NCBI RefSeq assembly: GCF_004345645.1
Contig: NZ_SLWS01000003.1
Location: 868,001-932,000, forward strand
Direction: 5' to 3'
DNA from: Actinocrispum wychmicini
GTDB taxonomy: Bacteria > Actinomycetota > Actinomycetes > Mycobacteriales > Pseudonocardiaceae
Length of the DNA: 64,000 bases
The position numbers and the translations under genes were made by a program. A model generated the notes under the pieces. That model did no database searches. It worked only from the letters and a program-made list of their open reading frames with translations, and had not been told where the DNA came from. This document shows positions 17,495 to 26,256 of this stretch, piece after piece (position 1 is the first letter of the stretch; the number at the start of each line of letters is the position of its first letter).

Positions 17495-18913
17495 TCAACT
17501 CAACACCTCGCTGAAGGGCCGGACAGGCCAGGGAAGGAGGCGGACGTCCAGTGCTCTGTCAGCCATGTGAGCTGCCTGATCGAAGCGCTCGAAGTGGAAC
17601 TGATGTAGTTCTCGCCGGAGCGGGAAGCTGAATTCCCAGAAGGGCTGGCCCGCATCGTGCAGTACGGCCGCGAGATCCGCCGCGGATGAACCGCGTGCGT
17701 GTTCGGCGGGTGAGTCGAGCATGATCGTCCGTCGTCCGCATCGAACTGCTTCGTCGAGTACGCGGCATAGTGTCGGCACCGGAAGTAGCCGCCAGTATTT
17801 CGTGATCAGCACGAGGTCGAATGTGTTGTCGTCGAACGGGAGCCGCGTGCCCATCAGTGGCATGTGATCGGGCGAACCAGGATCCGGCTGGACCGGACCG
17901 ATGATCCGCGCGGGTGGCGGCAGCTCGGTCGGCCAACTTCCGGCCGCCCCGATGACCGCGACCCGCGAGGTTTCCCGCAGCAGGTCACGCACCGCGGGCA
18001 GCGACGACAGTTCGGCGCAGTCGATCGTCGCGGGGTCGAGGTTGGCGGCGAAGCGTCGGAGCGCGGGCCACACTGTGCGGGCCTTGCCGATGCCGTAACT
18101 GCAGACGGCTTCGACTTCCAGCCGTGGGTGCCGCCGCAGCATAAGGTGGTCGTTGCGGCGGTCGCGGATGAGGTCACCCAGCCGGTCACGGTCATGGGGT
18201 TGGTGAAAGGCTTGTGCTTCCGGCAGGAAAACGGTGGGCACGCCGTGGTCGCGCAGGCGAAGCGCGAACTCCATGTCTTCCACGCCCTTGCCGGGGAACT
18301 GCTCGCAGAATCCGCCGACACGATGGAAATCATCGCGGCGGACACTGACGTTCTGCGTCCAGAAGAACGCCCAGTCGGTGTCCTCCGGGCGGCCGTTGAG
18401 CTCCGTTGCCCGGTCATCGCTGAGGCGCGGATCCGACCGCGCCCGTGCCATCAACTCGACCGGATCGTGCAGCGGCCACGGATCCCCCATCAGAAGCGAC
18501 CACGCCGACGGGGTCAGTTCCCTGGCGAAGGTGTTGCCGCACGCGGCGACACTGGACTCGTGCTGCGCGGCGAGATGCGCCGCCAACAGATCCGGGGCGG
18601 CGACACAGTCGGCGTCGAGGAACACCAGTACCGAACCAATGGCCTGGGCGGCGCCGAGATTGCGGGCCGCTCCGGCCGAGCCACCGGTGCGTCGCCGCAG
18701 GGTCGTGCACCGAGGCACCCTGTCGATGACCTCAGCCGATTCCCGCAGTACGTCGTGTGGTGAGGCGTCGTCGACCACGATCACCTCGTACCGATCTGGT
18801 TCCACGGTTTGCGAACACAATGCCGAGAGGGTGAAGCGCAGTTGCGGCCCCATGTTGTACACCGGAATGACCACGGACACATCCAGCCGTGAAACCCCCG
18901 AATGATGGTCCAC
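17495..18913 (-). CDS. Fusion: family 2 glycosyltransferase + C-terminal methyltransferase-like domain
   Basis: A 472-aa protein. Residues about 10-280 are a GT2 glycosyltransferase: VSVVIPVYN at the start, VVDDASPHD, the metal-binding FLDADC, and the acceptor motif GKGVEDMEFALR. The C-terminal 180 residues look like a degenerate class I methyltransferase (VAVIGAAGSWP in place of the usual glycine loop, then LPFDDNTFDLVLITKYWRLL). The methyltransferase part may be structural rather than active. GTG 18913 has AAAGGA 8 nt upstream. It is the first gene of the leftward half of the sugar cluster, directly behind the divergent promoter region. Confidence 0.78.
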   Translation of the reverse strand: MDHHSGVSRLDVSVVIPVYNMGPQLRFTLSALCSQTVEPDRYEVIVVDDASPHDVLRESAEVIDRVPRCTTLRRRTGGSAGAARNLGAAQAIGSVLVFLDADCVAAPDLLAAHLAAQHESSVAACGNTFARELTPSAWSLLMGDPWPLHDPVELMARARSDPRLSDDRATELNGRPEDTDWAFFWTQNVSVRRDDFHRVGGFCEQFPGKGVEDMEFALRLRDHGVPTVFLPEAQAFHQPHDRDRLGDLIRDRRNDHLMLRRHPRLEVEAVCSYGIGKARTVWPALRRFAANLDPATIDCAELSSLPAVRDLLRETSRVAVIGAAGSWPTELPPPARIIGPVQPDPGSPDHMPLMGTRLPFDDNTFDLVLITKYWRLLPVPTLCRVLDEAVRCGRRTIMLDSPAEHARGSSAADLAAVLHDAGQPFWEFSFPLRRELHQFHFERFDQAAHMADRALDVRLLPWPVRPFSEVLS

Positions 18914-18971
18914 AACGAGGTCCTTTCATCAAAGGCCCACGAGCGGCGGCCAACGACCGCTCCACCATCGC

Positions 18972-18999
18972 ATAGTACTGATCAAAACATGCAACGTAA
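18972..18999 (-). promoter_or_regulatory. Leftward promoter of the divergent sugar cluster
   Basis: Read on the minus strand: TTACGT (18999-18994), a 16-bp spacer, then TACTAT (18977-18972). The -10 is a good match to the consensus. It faces the glycosyltransferase gene that starts at 18913, with a 58-bp leader. Confidence 0.45.
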
Positions 19000-19063
19000 T
19001 GCGCTGTTGGTGTGACAGGCGCGGGTACCCAAGATGTCGACCGGTCGTTACCCATTTGCATGA

Positions 19064-19092
19064 TTGCCGCTTGCCTGCGGCTTCGCTACGCT
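19064..19092 (+). promoter_or_regulatory. Rightward promoter of the divergent sugar cluster
   Basis: TTGCCG (19064-19069), a 17-bp spacer, then TACGCT (19087-19092), followed by a GGGGAG ribosome binding site at 19105-19110 and ATG 19116. The short leader suggests transcription starts near 19098. The match to consensus is moderate. Confidence 0.5.
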
Positions 19093-19115
19093 AAGGTGAG
19101 CCCCGGGGAGAATCG

Positions 19116-20273
19116 ATGGTATCCGTGCGCGCGAAACCTTTTCCCGTATGGCCGCAGCTTGGTCATGAGGAAGCCGCGGCAGCGACCAGGGTCATCCTGG
19201 CCAACGAGCTTTCCCAGAATTCCGCCCATCATGTCGCCGAATTCGAATCCACCTTCGCCGCGTATCACGGCGTACCGCACGCGGTTGCCGTCAACACCGG
19301 CACCAGCGCTATTCACGTCGCCCTTGCCGCATTGGGTGTAGGGCCGGGCGATGAAGTACTGGTGCCCGCCTATACCTTTGTCGGATCGGCCACTCCGATC
19401 ACATATCTCGGCGCTCGGCCTGTTTTTGTCGACGTAGATCTCGGCACGTACTGCATGGATCCGGTCGACGCCGAATCGAAGGTCACGAACCGGACGCGCG
19501 CGATCATCGCCGTGCACCTCAACGGCCACCCGGCGCCGCTGGTCGAGTTGCGGAAGATGACGCACCGGTTCGATCTCGCGCTGGTCGAAGACGCCGCTCA
19601 AGCCCATGGCGCGCGGTGCGACGAGAGACTGGTCGGAACCATCGGTGATGTCGGCTGCTTCAGTTTCTGGCACGACAAGACGATGACCACCGGCGGTGAA
19701 GGCGGGATGGTGCTGACGCACAGCGCGGAGCTGAGCCGACGGATGCGGTCGCTGCGTGACCACGGAATGCGGCCGGCTGGACAACCCGGCTTGTACCACC
19801 ACGCCGAACTGGGCTTCAACTATCGCCTCACCTCGATACAGGCCGCCATCGGCACTGTGCAGGTGGGCAAACTCGACGCCTATGTCGCCGCCCGGCAGGC
19901 CAACGCCGACTGGCTCACCCGAGCACTCGCCGAGGTGCCCGACGTCGCCGCCCCGCGAACAGCGTCGAACTGCCGGCCCGCTCCGTGGAAGTACGTGTGC
20001 AGGCTGGGTACCGACACGGTCAGCCTCGACGCGGCGGCCTTCGTGACCGCGTTGCGCGACGAAGGAATCCCGGCCCAACGCCGGTACCCGATCCCGCTGA
20101 CCCACCAGCCGATCTTCGCGAACCCGGCCACGCCGCACTGCCCCCGAGCCGATCTCTGCGCGCGAACCGCGTTCAGCCTGCCGGTCCATCCCGCCGTCAG
20201 CCAGGAGGACCTCCAGGACTGCGTCACCGCGATCACCAAGGTTCGCGCGTCCCTTCTGGGGACAGGATCATGA
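19116..20273 (+). CDS. DegT/DnrJ/EryC1-family sugar aminotransferase
   Basis: A 385-aa PLP enzyme of the usual family length. The motif NTGTSAIHVALAALGVGPGDE (from residue 60), LVEDAAQAHGA near 157 and the PLP lysine K188 in WHDKTMTTGGEGG are intact. It should transfer an amino group, usually from glutamate or glutamine, to a keto-sugar or inosose. It is the first gene of the rightward half of the sugar cluster and complements the fused DegT domain on the other side, so two amination steps are likely. Its stop overlaps the next start as ATGA. Confidence 0.88.
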   Translation: MVSVRAKPFPVWPQLGHEEAAAATRVILANELSQNSAHHVAEFESTFAAYHGVPHAVAVNTGTSAIHVALAALGVGPGDEVLVPAYTFVGSATPITYLGARPVFVDVDLGTYCMDPVDAESKVTNRTRAIIAVHLNGHPAPLVELRKMTHRFDLALVEDAAQAHGARCDERLVGTIGDVGCFSFWHDKTMTTGGEGGMVLTHSAELSRRMRSLRDHGMRPAGQPGLYHHAELGFNYRLTSIQAAIGTVQVGKLDAYVAARQANADWLTRALAEVPDVAAPRTASNCRPAPWKYVCRLGTDTVSLDAAAFVTALRDEGIPAQRRYPIPLTHQPIFANPATPHCPRADLCARTAFSLPVHPAVSQEDLQDCVTAITKVRASLLGTGS

Positions 20274-21607
20274 CAGCCACACCCGACATCGCGGTGATCG
20301 TCCTGTGCCGCGGTGACGAATCCGCCCGCCTGGCCGACACGGTCAACAGCATCGCCTCCCAGAACGTGGCGCCTGGAGAACACGTGGTGGTCCAACCCGA
20401 CGGCGGTGCACCACCGGGCTGGACAGTCGTCCATGGAAACGGGACGCATCCAGCGGATGCGCTGGACACCGCGTTCAGCGCAACGCGCGCCCCGTGGGCT
20501 ATCGTCACTCGCGCGGGCCAGGTCCTACCGCCGCAGTATGTTGCCATCACCGCGAACCTGATCCGTACAGCGCCAGACGTTGTCGGCCTGCTACACCACG
20601 CCGACTCGGCGTCGGACTATTGGTTGCTGCGAACGGCCAACGACGTCGACCTCTCCACGGCCGTGTGGCGCCGCATCGCCGTTGAGGTCGCGGGCGGCTG
20701 GCCACACCGCTGCGCCGAGCTGCTGCACTACGCGCTCGCCCTGGACGTGACGGCTGCCGGATGGCAGGCGGTTCAACACAACGCGCGGCTCAGCACTGGC
20801 CCCGGTGATCTCGACCCACGTCACGATCTGTGGCACGCGCGTTCCCTGGGGATCGTGTCCCTTCTTGCCGGACGGCACTCGACGTCAGCGCGGTGGGAGC
20901 ACTTTTTGCTCAACGCCGAGCTGCCCGCGAAGACCGCCTTGTATGTCGTGGACAACAGCGGCAGCCGGGAGTTCACCGCGCACGTCTACGCCGCCTGCGA
21001 GCGCATCGCTGTCGCCCGTGGCCTGAACCATGTCGACGTCGGCGTCACCGGACAGCCCTACCAGATGACACCAGGGCAGTCGTATCTCGACCGCGGTCGC
21101 AACGTTCACGTCGCTGGCCTGTACTCGTCGGTGTTCCCGCGCGTCCGTGAGGACCTGGTGCTGACCCTGGAGGACGACATCGCACCGCCCCTGTCAGCGG
21201 TACGCCTGCTCGGCGATGAGTTCGCGGACCCGCGTTCACGGCCTCTTGGGGCGATCTCGGCCATCTGGGACCGGGTCGCGAGCGACTACATCTGCGGCGG
21301 CCGGGACGACGGCGGATGGGGCTCGCCGATCCGGTGGGACGAGGTGCCGAGGGAGCCGATGGACGTGGGATGCGTGGGCGGCGCCTGCACCATGTGGGCC
21401 AATGCCGTCCTGTCACGGCAACCGGTGACCGTCCACTGGGAAACGGAACTCGGCTGGGACGGGGTGCTGTGCACCGCGATGCGACAGCACGGCTATCGAG
21501 TGCGGGTTCATGGCGGCGTGCGGTGTGTCCACCACACCGGCGGCAACGCTCGAACGACACGGCAGGCCAGCGAGCCCACGCCCACCGATCACGCACACGA
21601 GAGCTGA
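20270..21607 (+). CDS. Glycosyltransferase-like protein (GT-A fold)
   Basis: A 445-aa protein starting at an ATG that overlaps the upstream stop. The N-terminal part reads IAVIVLCRGDESARLADTVNSI, as in GT2 enzymes, but its donor-site acidic motif is weak. A second GT-A-like half starts near residue 220, with ALYVVDNSG, LVLTLEDDIAPP (the acidic metal site) and a GWDGVLCTAM acceptor region. It may be one GT with an extended N-terminal domain or two tandem GT folds with one inactive. Context points to transfer of an amino sugar during assembly of the cluster product. Confidence 0.72.
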   Translation: MTATPDIAVIVLCRGDESARLADTVNSIASQNVAPGEHVVVQPDGGAPPGWTVVHGNGTHPADALDTAFSATRAPWAIVTRAGQVLPPQYVAITANLIRTAPDVVGLLHHADSASDYWLLRTANDVDLSTAVWRRIAVEVAGGWPHRCAELLHYALALDVTAAGWQAVQHNARLSTGPGDLDPRHDLWHARSLGIVSLLAGRHSTSARWEHFLLNAELPAKTALYVVDNSGSREFTAHVYAACERIAVARGLNHVDVGVTGQPYQMTPGQSYLDRGRNVHVAGLYSSVFPRVREDLVLTLEDDIAPPLSAVRLLGDEFADPRSRPLGAISAIWDRVASDYICGGRDDGGWGSPIRWDEVPREPMDVGCVGGACTMWANAVLSRQPVTVHWETELGWDGVLCTAMRQHGYRVRVHGGVRCVHHTGGNARTTRQASEPTPTDHAHES

Positions 21608-21614
21608 CAAGACC

Positions 21615-22553
21615 GTGAAGTACGGTTCGATACAAGGAATTCGCCGAGATATCTCCCGCATCGTGCTTGGCACCTCGGGGATGCGCTCGTACGAACAGGC
21701 CGCACCGCTGCTGGATTCGTACGCGGCGCAGGGCGGCACATGCTTGGACACCGCGTTCGTATATGGCCAGGGTCTCTGCGAAACCGTTGTGGGACAATGG
21801 CTACGAAAGAACTCGTCCGTTCCCGTGCTGGTCGGGAAAGGTGCGCACCCGCCTCGCTGTGACCCGGAGAGCGTGGCTGAGGAACTGTCGGTATCCCTCG
21901 ACAGGCTCGGCGTCGATCGCATCGACATCTACCTGGTGCACCGCGACAACCCGCAAGTGCCGGTCAGTGAATGGGTCGAGGCCCTCGAGGCCCAAGTCGC
22001 GGCAGGCCGAATCAGCGCTTACGGCGGTTCGAACTGGTCAACCACCAGGCTCCGGGCGGTCAACGCGTACGCGCGCGCCGCCGCAGCCGCGGGCTTTGTC
22101 GCCCTGAGTAACCACTTCTCGCTCGCCCAGATGGCCGAACCGCTGTACCCGGGATGCGTGGCGTTCGACGAGGACGACGTCGTGACCCTCGGCCAAAGCG
22201 GGGTCGCATTGCTGCCCTGGGCGAGCCAGGCACGAGGATTCTTCTCGGACACCGACCCCGGGCTGCTCGATCCGAACATGCGCCGCTGCTGGGATACCGA
22301 GCGCAACCGGCAGCGCCGCCGCCGCGCCGAGGCCACCGCGACGGCGACCGGCACCCGGACCATCAACATCGCGCTGGCATTCGTCCTCGCGCAGCCAGCG
22401 TCCATGTTCCCGGTGATCGGCCCCCGCACCGAGACAGAACTACGCGTCGCGCTCAAGGCGCTGGACGTCGAACTGTCCCCAGACGTGGTGCGGTGGCTGG
22501 TTCGTGACGGAGGAATACACCATGCGCATCTTGGGAATGAAGCCGGACCATGA
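21615..22553 (+). CDS. Aldo/keto reductase
   Basis: A 312-aa NADPH-dependent reductase of the AKR superfamily. The catalytic set is visible: Asp and Tyr in CLDTAFVYG, Lys in VLVGKGAH and His in YLVHRDN. The TIM-barrel order is complete, and the C-terminal VIGPRTETELRVAL fits cofactor binding. GTG 21615 is 7 nt after the previous stop. The 3' end overlaps the carbamoyltransferase gene by 32 nt. It probably reduces a keto group on a sugar or cyclitol intermediate; related enzymes act as sugar 3- or 4-ketoreductases. Confidence 0.83.
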   Translation: MKYGSIQGIRRDISRIVLGTSGMRSYEQAAPLLDSYAAQGGTCLDTAFVYGQGLCETVVGQWLRKNSSVPVLVGKGAHPPRCDPESVAEELSVSLDRLGVDRIDIYLVHRDNPQVPVSEWVEALEAQVAAGRISAYGGSNWSTTRLRAVNAYARAAAAAGFVALSNHFSLAQMAEPLYPGCVAFDEDDVVTLGQSGVALLPWASQARGFFSDTDPGLLDPNMRRCWDTERNRQRRRRAEATATATGTRTINIALAFVLAQPASMFPVIGPRTETELRVALKALDVELSPDVVRWLVRDGGIHHAHLGNEAGP

Positions 22554-24081
22554 CGGCTCCATCGCGTTCGCCAGGGGAAACGACCTCGTTTTCTCATTGG
22601 AAGGCGAAAAGGGATCATTCGAACGGTACCGCGACCTGTCGGCACTGACGCTCGCGGATGCGGCGCTCCTGGCAGACGAGCCGCCCGACGTCCTGGCCGT
22701 GGGCGGCTGGGACAAGCATCTTCCCGGCCATTACGGCAAGGCCGCCGCCGGATACTTCGGTCTGGACGCGGTCGAGGTGAGCGAGGCGAAGTTCTTCGGC
22801 CGGCCAGTCACGTTCTTCTCCTCGTCCCATGAGCGCTCACACATCTTCATGAGCGCGGCGTTGAGCCCTGAAGCACCCATCGAGGAATGTGTGATACTTG
22901 TGTGGGAAGGAGTTCTCGGAGCCTTCTATCACTGGCGGAAGCACGGAAAGAAGATCATCAAGCGGCACGTGTTGACCGAGCCGGGAGCCCGGTACGCGGC
23001 ACTGTTCGGCCTCGCGGATCCAACGTTTCTCGACCGCAGAGATCCGCGGTTCGAAGACGCCGGCAAACTCATGGCACTGGCCGCGTACGGTGACGCGGCG
23101 AAGGTCTCGCGTCCAGCCGCCGCGACCATCGAAGCCTTGTTGACCTGTCGGACGGTGTACCCGTTCGACAAGAAGAACTTCGCGGACTCGCCGCTACACG
23201 ATTGTGGCCTTGACGACCCGACCCTGCACAACGCGGCACAGTACCTGAGCGACCGGCTGTTCGACATATTCCACCGGGTCGCGGAAGCCGAGTTCTCCCA
23301 AGGGTTGCCGCTGCTCGTCTCGGGCGGCTGCGGTCTGAACTGCGAGTGGAACAAGCGCTGGGTCGACAGCGGCCTGTTCTCGTCCGTCTTCGTGCCGCCC
23401 TGTACCAACGACTCGGGCTCCGCCATCGGCACGGTCGCGGATGCCATGTCCCACCTCGGCAACCCGTGCAAGCTCGACTGGTCGGTGTACGCGGGAACGC
23501 CGTTCCGCCACGACAGCATCCCCGACCCGACTCGGTGGGCGGCGCAACCGGTCGATCTGACCGCGGTGGCGCGGCTACTGGCCCACAACGAAGTCCTGGC
23601 CTGGGTCCAGGGACGTTACGAGATCGGCCCACGCGCCCTGGGGCACCGATCCCTTCTCGCCTCTCCCCTGGCGGCGCGAAGCCGGACAACCTTGAACACC
23701 ATCAAAGAGCGCGAACCGTACCGCCCCATCGCCCCGTGCTGCCTCAGCGACGAACTCGACAAATGGTTCGACGACGCGATCGCGGACCCCTACATGCTCT
23801 ACTTCTCGCGGGTGACGACCGATGCGCTGCCCGCGATCACCCACGTCGACCAGACCGCGCGTGTCCAAACAGTGTTCCCGGACGACGAGTCCTCACTCGC
23901 CCCGCTGCTGTCCGCGTTCCGCAAGCAAACCGGCTACGGCGTCCTGTGCAACACATCCTTGAACTTCAAAGGCCACGGATTCATCAACGACATGTCCGAC
24001 CTACTCGCATACTGCGAGCTCAAGAAAATCAACAACGCCGTCCTGGACGACACCTGGTACACCCGTGTCAGTTACAAGTGA
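22522..24081 (+). CDS. O-carbamoyltransferase (NodU/CmcH/TobZ family)
   Basis: A 519-aa carbamoyltransferase that makes carbamoyl-adenylate from carbamoyl phosphate and ATP and moves the carbamoyl group to a hydroxyl. The N-terminal Kae1-like domain shows SSHERSH (metal-binding histidines) and VSGGCGLNCEWN. The C-terminal domain has the family hallmark GRYEIGPRALGHRS at about residues 362-375. ATG 22522 is chosen because GGAGG lies 8 nt upstream, inside the end of the reductase gene. It is slightly shorter than TobZ. As the last gene of the rightward half, it predicts a carbamoylated sugar in the final product. Confidence 0.9.
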   Translation: MRILGMKPDHDGSIAFARGNDLVFSLEGEKGSFERYRDLSALTLADAALLADEPPDVLAVGGWDKHLPGHYGKAAAGYFGLDAVEVSEAKFFGRPVTFFSSSHERSHIFMSAALSPEAPIEECVILVWEGVLGAFYHWRKHGKKIIKRHVLTEPGARYAALFGLADPTFLDRRDPRFEDAGKLMALAAYGDAAKVSRPAAATIEALLTCRTVYPFDKKNFADSPLHDCGLDDPTLHNAAQYLSDRLFDIFHRVAEAEFSQGLPLLVSGGCGLNCEWNKRWVDSGLFSSVFVPPCTNDSGSAIGTVADAMSHLGNPCKLDWSVYAGTPFRHDSIPDPTRWAAQPVDLTAVARLLAHNEVLAWVQGRYEIGPRALGHRSLLASPLAARSRTTLNTIKEREPYRPIAPCCLSDELDKWFDDAIADPYMLYFSRVTTDALPAITHVDQTARVQTVFPDDESSLAPLLSAFRKQTGYGVLCNTSLNFKGHGFINDMSDLLAYCELKKINNAVLDDTWYTRVSYK

Positions 24082-24239
24082 AATCGCGGCCATGACAGGC
24101 GCCGTGACAGCGCGATCCACCGCGGCGGCCACCACAACCAGCGCGACGCCGCCGACCAACCACGGCATCGAGGGCACCGCGATCGCCGGACTGCTCATCA
24201 TGGCCACCATTTCCGCCGCACAGCCGACAGCGGTACTAA

Positions 24240-24413
24240 TCTGCCGCCTCTGGGGAGCGCGAACAAGCCCACGTGGTGTGGCGGGAGGCGATCGAGTCGT
24301 ATCGGCAGCAAGGCCGTGATCAAGACGCCGACCGGGTACAGCGACAACTCGACAACCTCGACGCGCACAACGACGACAACCACCCACCACCAGCCGCCGC
24401 ATCCGCCAAGTAG
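24240..24413 (+). pseudogene. C-terminal remnant of a TPR protein or SARP/AfsR-type regulator
   Basis: An open frame without any start codon encodes REQAHVVWREAIESYRQQ, GRDQDADRVQRQLDNLD and a Pro/Ala-rich end before TAG at 24411. This pattern (A-x2-x-W-x-E-A-x2-x-Y ... D-A-D-R-V-x2-x-L) is typical of the last tetratricopeptide repeat of AfsR/SARP-like regulators. Nothing upstream in frame continues it (TAA at 24237). It is a decayed stub, perhaps of a former cluster regulator. Confidence 0.45.
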
Positions 24414-24630
24414 GCCCGGACAAACCCGCCCGCCGCCGTCCGGACCCATTTGGCGGACCGCAGGTCGGCAGCCCGCACCTCCACCATCTTCGAACCGGAT
24501 GTCGTTCGCTGTCCACACATGGTCGCTGTAGTCATCCATTGCGACGCCGCCCACGTCGAGCAAGGACAGGACCAGACCGCGTAGCTGCTCGCCGCGACGG
24601 GCGGCCGCTGTGCGAGGATCCCCACCCCAG
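24414..24630. other. Non-coding gap
   Basis: About 220 bp between the TPR remnant and the convergent SUKH gene. Open frames here are low-complexity and unsupported. I see no clear terminator. Confidence 0.4.
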
Positions 24631-25149
24631 CTACTCGCCGACTGTGAAGGCGGTCAGTTGGGGATCGAGAGTGCCGGTCAGGTCGGCGACGAGCAGTTCG
24701 GTGAGGGTCCCGTTGAAGGTGTGCCTGTCGAATTCCACGTCCCAGAGGATCGGCCAACGGTCGGGGTCCGGGTTCGACGTGTCCCACCACAGGATGTCGC
24801 GGCCCTCGGTGCTCGCGCACAGCAGCAAGCCATCAGGTTCCGGGTGGATCGGCCGTGCCCCTTCAGGTTCGTCAGCGAACCAATCACGGAGGTCATTGGC
24901 CAGTCGTTCGTGTTCGGCCAGGAAATCATCCGGGGAGACGATGAAGATTCCACCCACGACCAGACTGCCGTAGCCGTCCATGAGCCGTTTGTAATCCGCG
25001 GGAAGCCCGACACCAACACTATTCTCGATAGCCGCCCAGTCGTAGGCACGACTGGATGGGTCGTACACCAGGCCGGACATTTCGTAGGCGAGGCCGGCGG
25101 GGAAGGAGGCCAACACCGTCCGCAACCGCGCGAGCGGCTCAAGATCCAT
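24631..25149 (-). CDS. SMI1/KNR4 (SUKH) family protein
   Basis: A 172-aa protein with the SUKH fold pattern: YDWAAIENSVGVGLPADYKRLMDGYG at residues about 39-64, then VGGIFIVSPDDF, DILWWDTSNPDP and a hydrophobic LWDVEF strand. In bacteria such proteins are often immunity proteins to contact-dependent or polymorphic toxins. No toxin gene is adjacent, so it may be an orphan immunity protein. ATG 25149 fits the usual N-terminus (MDLEPLARLRTVL). The longer upstream frame has no family support. Confidence 0.75.
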   Translation of the reverse strand: MDLEPLARLRTVLASFPAGLAYEMSGLVYDPSSRAYDWAAIENSVGVGLPADYKRLMDGYGSLVVGGIFIVSPDDFLAEHERLANDLRDWFADEPEGARPIHPEPDGLLLCASTEGRDILWWDTSNPDPDRWPILWDVEFDRHTFNGTLTELLVADLTGTLDPQLTAFTVGE

Positions 25150-25493
25150 GCGCTCGATCCTCCCAGACTCATCACAACACGAGCGCGGCGAACACCGCTG
25201 TTGGACACCTGTCCGGCTGAACTTGTCGGCGTCCTGACCTACCTGTCGGTGACGCTGTCGGTGTCCGGCCGAAGCCATCAACGTCCTCTTCTGTTGTAGT
25301 TGAACCGTTGACGGCACATGCCGACGAGAGCCGGCCATAGAGTGGATCACCAGCGTGCGCGACACGATCGTCGCATACGCTGCCTGGACCGGAGCCTGGA
25401 AGGTGCCCCATCGTAAAGGTTCCCGTCGTATCGGTGCGGCGGCTGATCCCCTCAGTCGCTCCTGGCTGATCCGCTTCACCCCATACCTCATCA
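25150..25493. other. Gap without a supportable gene
   Basis: 344 bp between the SUKH gene and the broken methyltransferase. A rightward frame at 25355-25567 and a leftward one at 25172-25411 exist but have no motif, no ribosome site and no recognised homology. The promoter for the SUKH gene should lie near 25160-25220. Confidence 0.4.
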
Positions 25494-26156
25494 TCAAGGG
25501 CTTCCGGCCTTCGCCGTTACGTCCATCCGGCGGGCGACGATCGCGTATCCAGATCCCTCCCGCGTGAGGTCGGTGACGGACCACCCGGTGCCGTGGACCA
25601 TCTCCTCAAGTTCAGTGGACGACAGGAACAGGTAGTCGAACCATTCCGTGGCCATCTGTTGGTAACGTAGGCGCAGTCGCATCTGGCCGCTCATTCGGCC
25701 ACTGTCCCGGTTGGCCGCGAGATAGTGCTTGTGATGGTCGCCTTCCAGCAGATAGGGATCGACGCAGGTGCCGACTATCCGGGCCCCTGGGTTGGCGATT
25801 TCGGCGAGCCTGGTCAGGAGACGTGGGCCTTGCTCGCGGCTCTCCAACAACCCGAGGTTCTTGCCCAACAGGAGAAACGAGTCGAATCGTTCACTGCCGC
25901 CGAGGCTGTCGATGCCTCCCAGGACGGCCGACCGAAGAGTACGCCGCAGGCATACATCCACCGCGCCTGGCGACACGTCCAGCCCTACGACGTCGACGCC
26001 GGTTCGTTGCAGGGGAAGCGAGAACCGTGCCGCGCCGACACCAATGTCGAGCACGCGACCGGCGATCCGGTCGTACACCCATCGGTCCAGTGCGGATCAA
26101 TGGTCCGGTTCACCGAAGAAGCCGATGGCGTCGTAGCCGCTGATGAAACCATCCAA
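25494..26156 (-). pseudogene. SAM-dependent methyltransferase interrupted by an in-frame TGA
   Basis: The frame from 26078 down encodes the core of a class I methyltransferase: GRVLDIGVGAARFSL (SAM loop), GLDVSPGAVDVC, LLLGKNLGLL and a C-terminal beta region. Upstream in the same frame, 26156 to 26100 reads LDGFISGYDAIGFFGEPDH, then TGA at 26099-26097, then SALDRWVYDR. The family normally has a tryptophan (TGG) at this place, so a single base change explains the stop. A GTG at 26078 could still start a shortened protein, but it lacks the N-terminal helix and a ribosome site. Probably dead. Confidence 0.6.
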
Positions 26157-26256
26157 CTGTCACTGACCCGCTGGCCAGGACGCTGGAACGCGCCGGGAAG
26201 CGGTGAACCGGCTCGCTGTTGATGTCAACAACACACATATCATCCAGCGGTGCGGA

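Noticed and set aside
24001..24516. Leftward frame with a hydrophobic helix overlapping the carbamoyltransferase 3' end
   Set aside because: The hydrophobic run (PWLVGGVALVVVAAAV) looks membrane-like, but the frame overlaps a real gene by 80 bp and has no ribosome site or family match.
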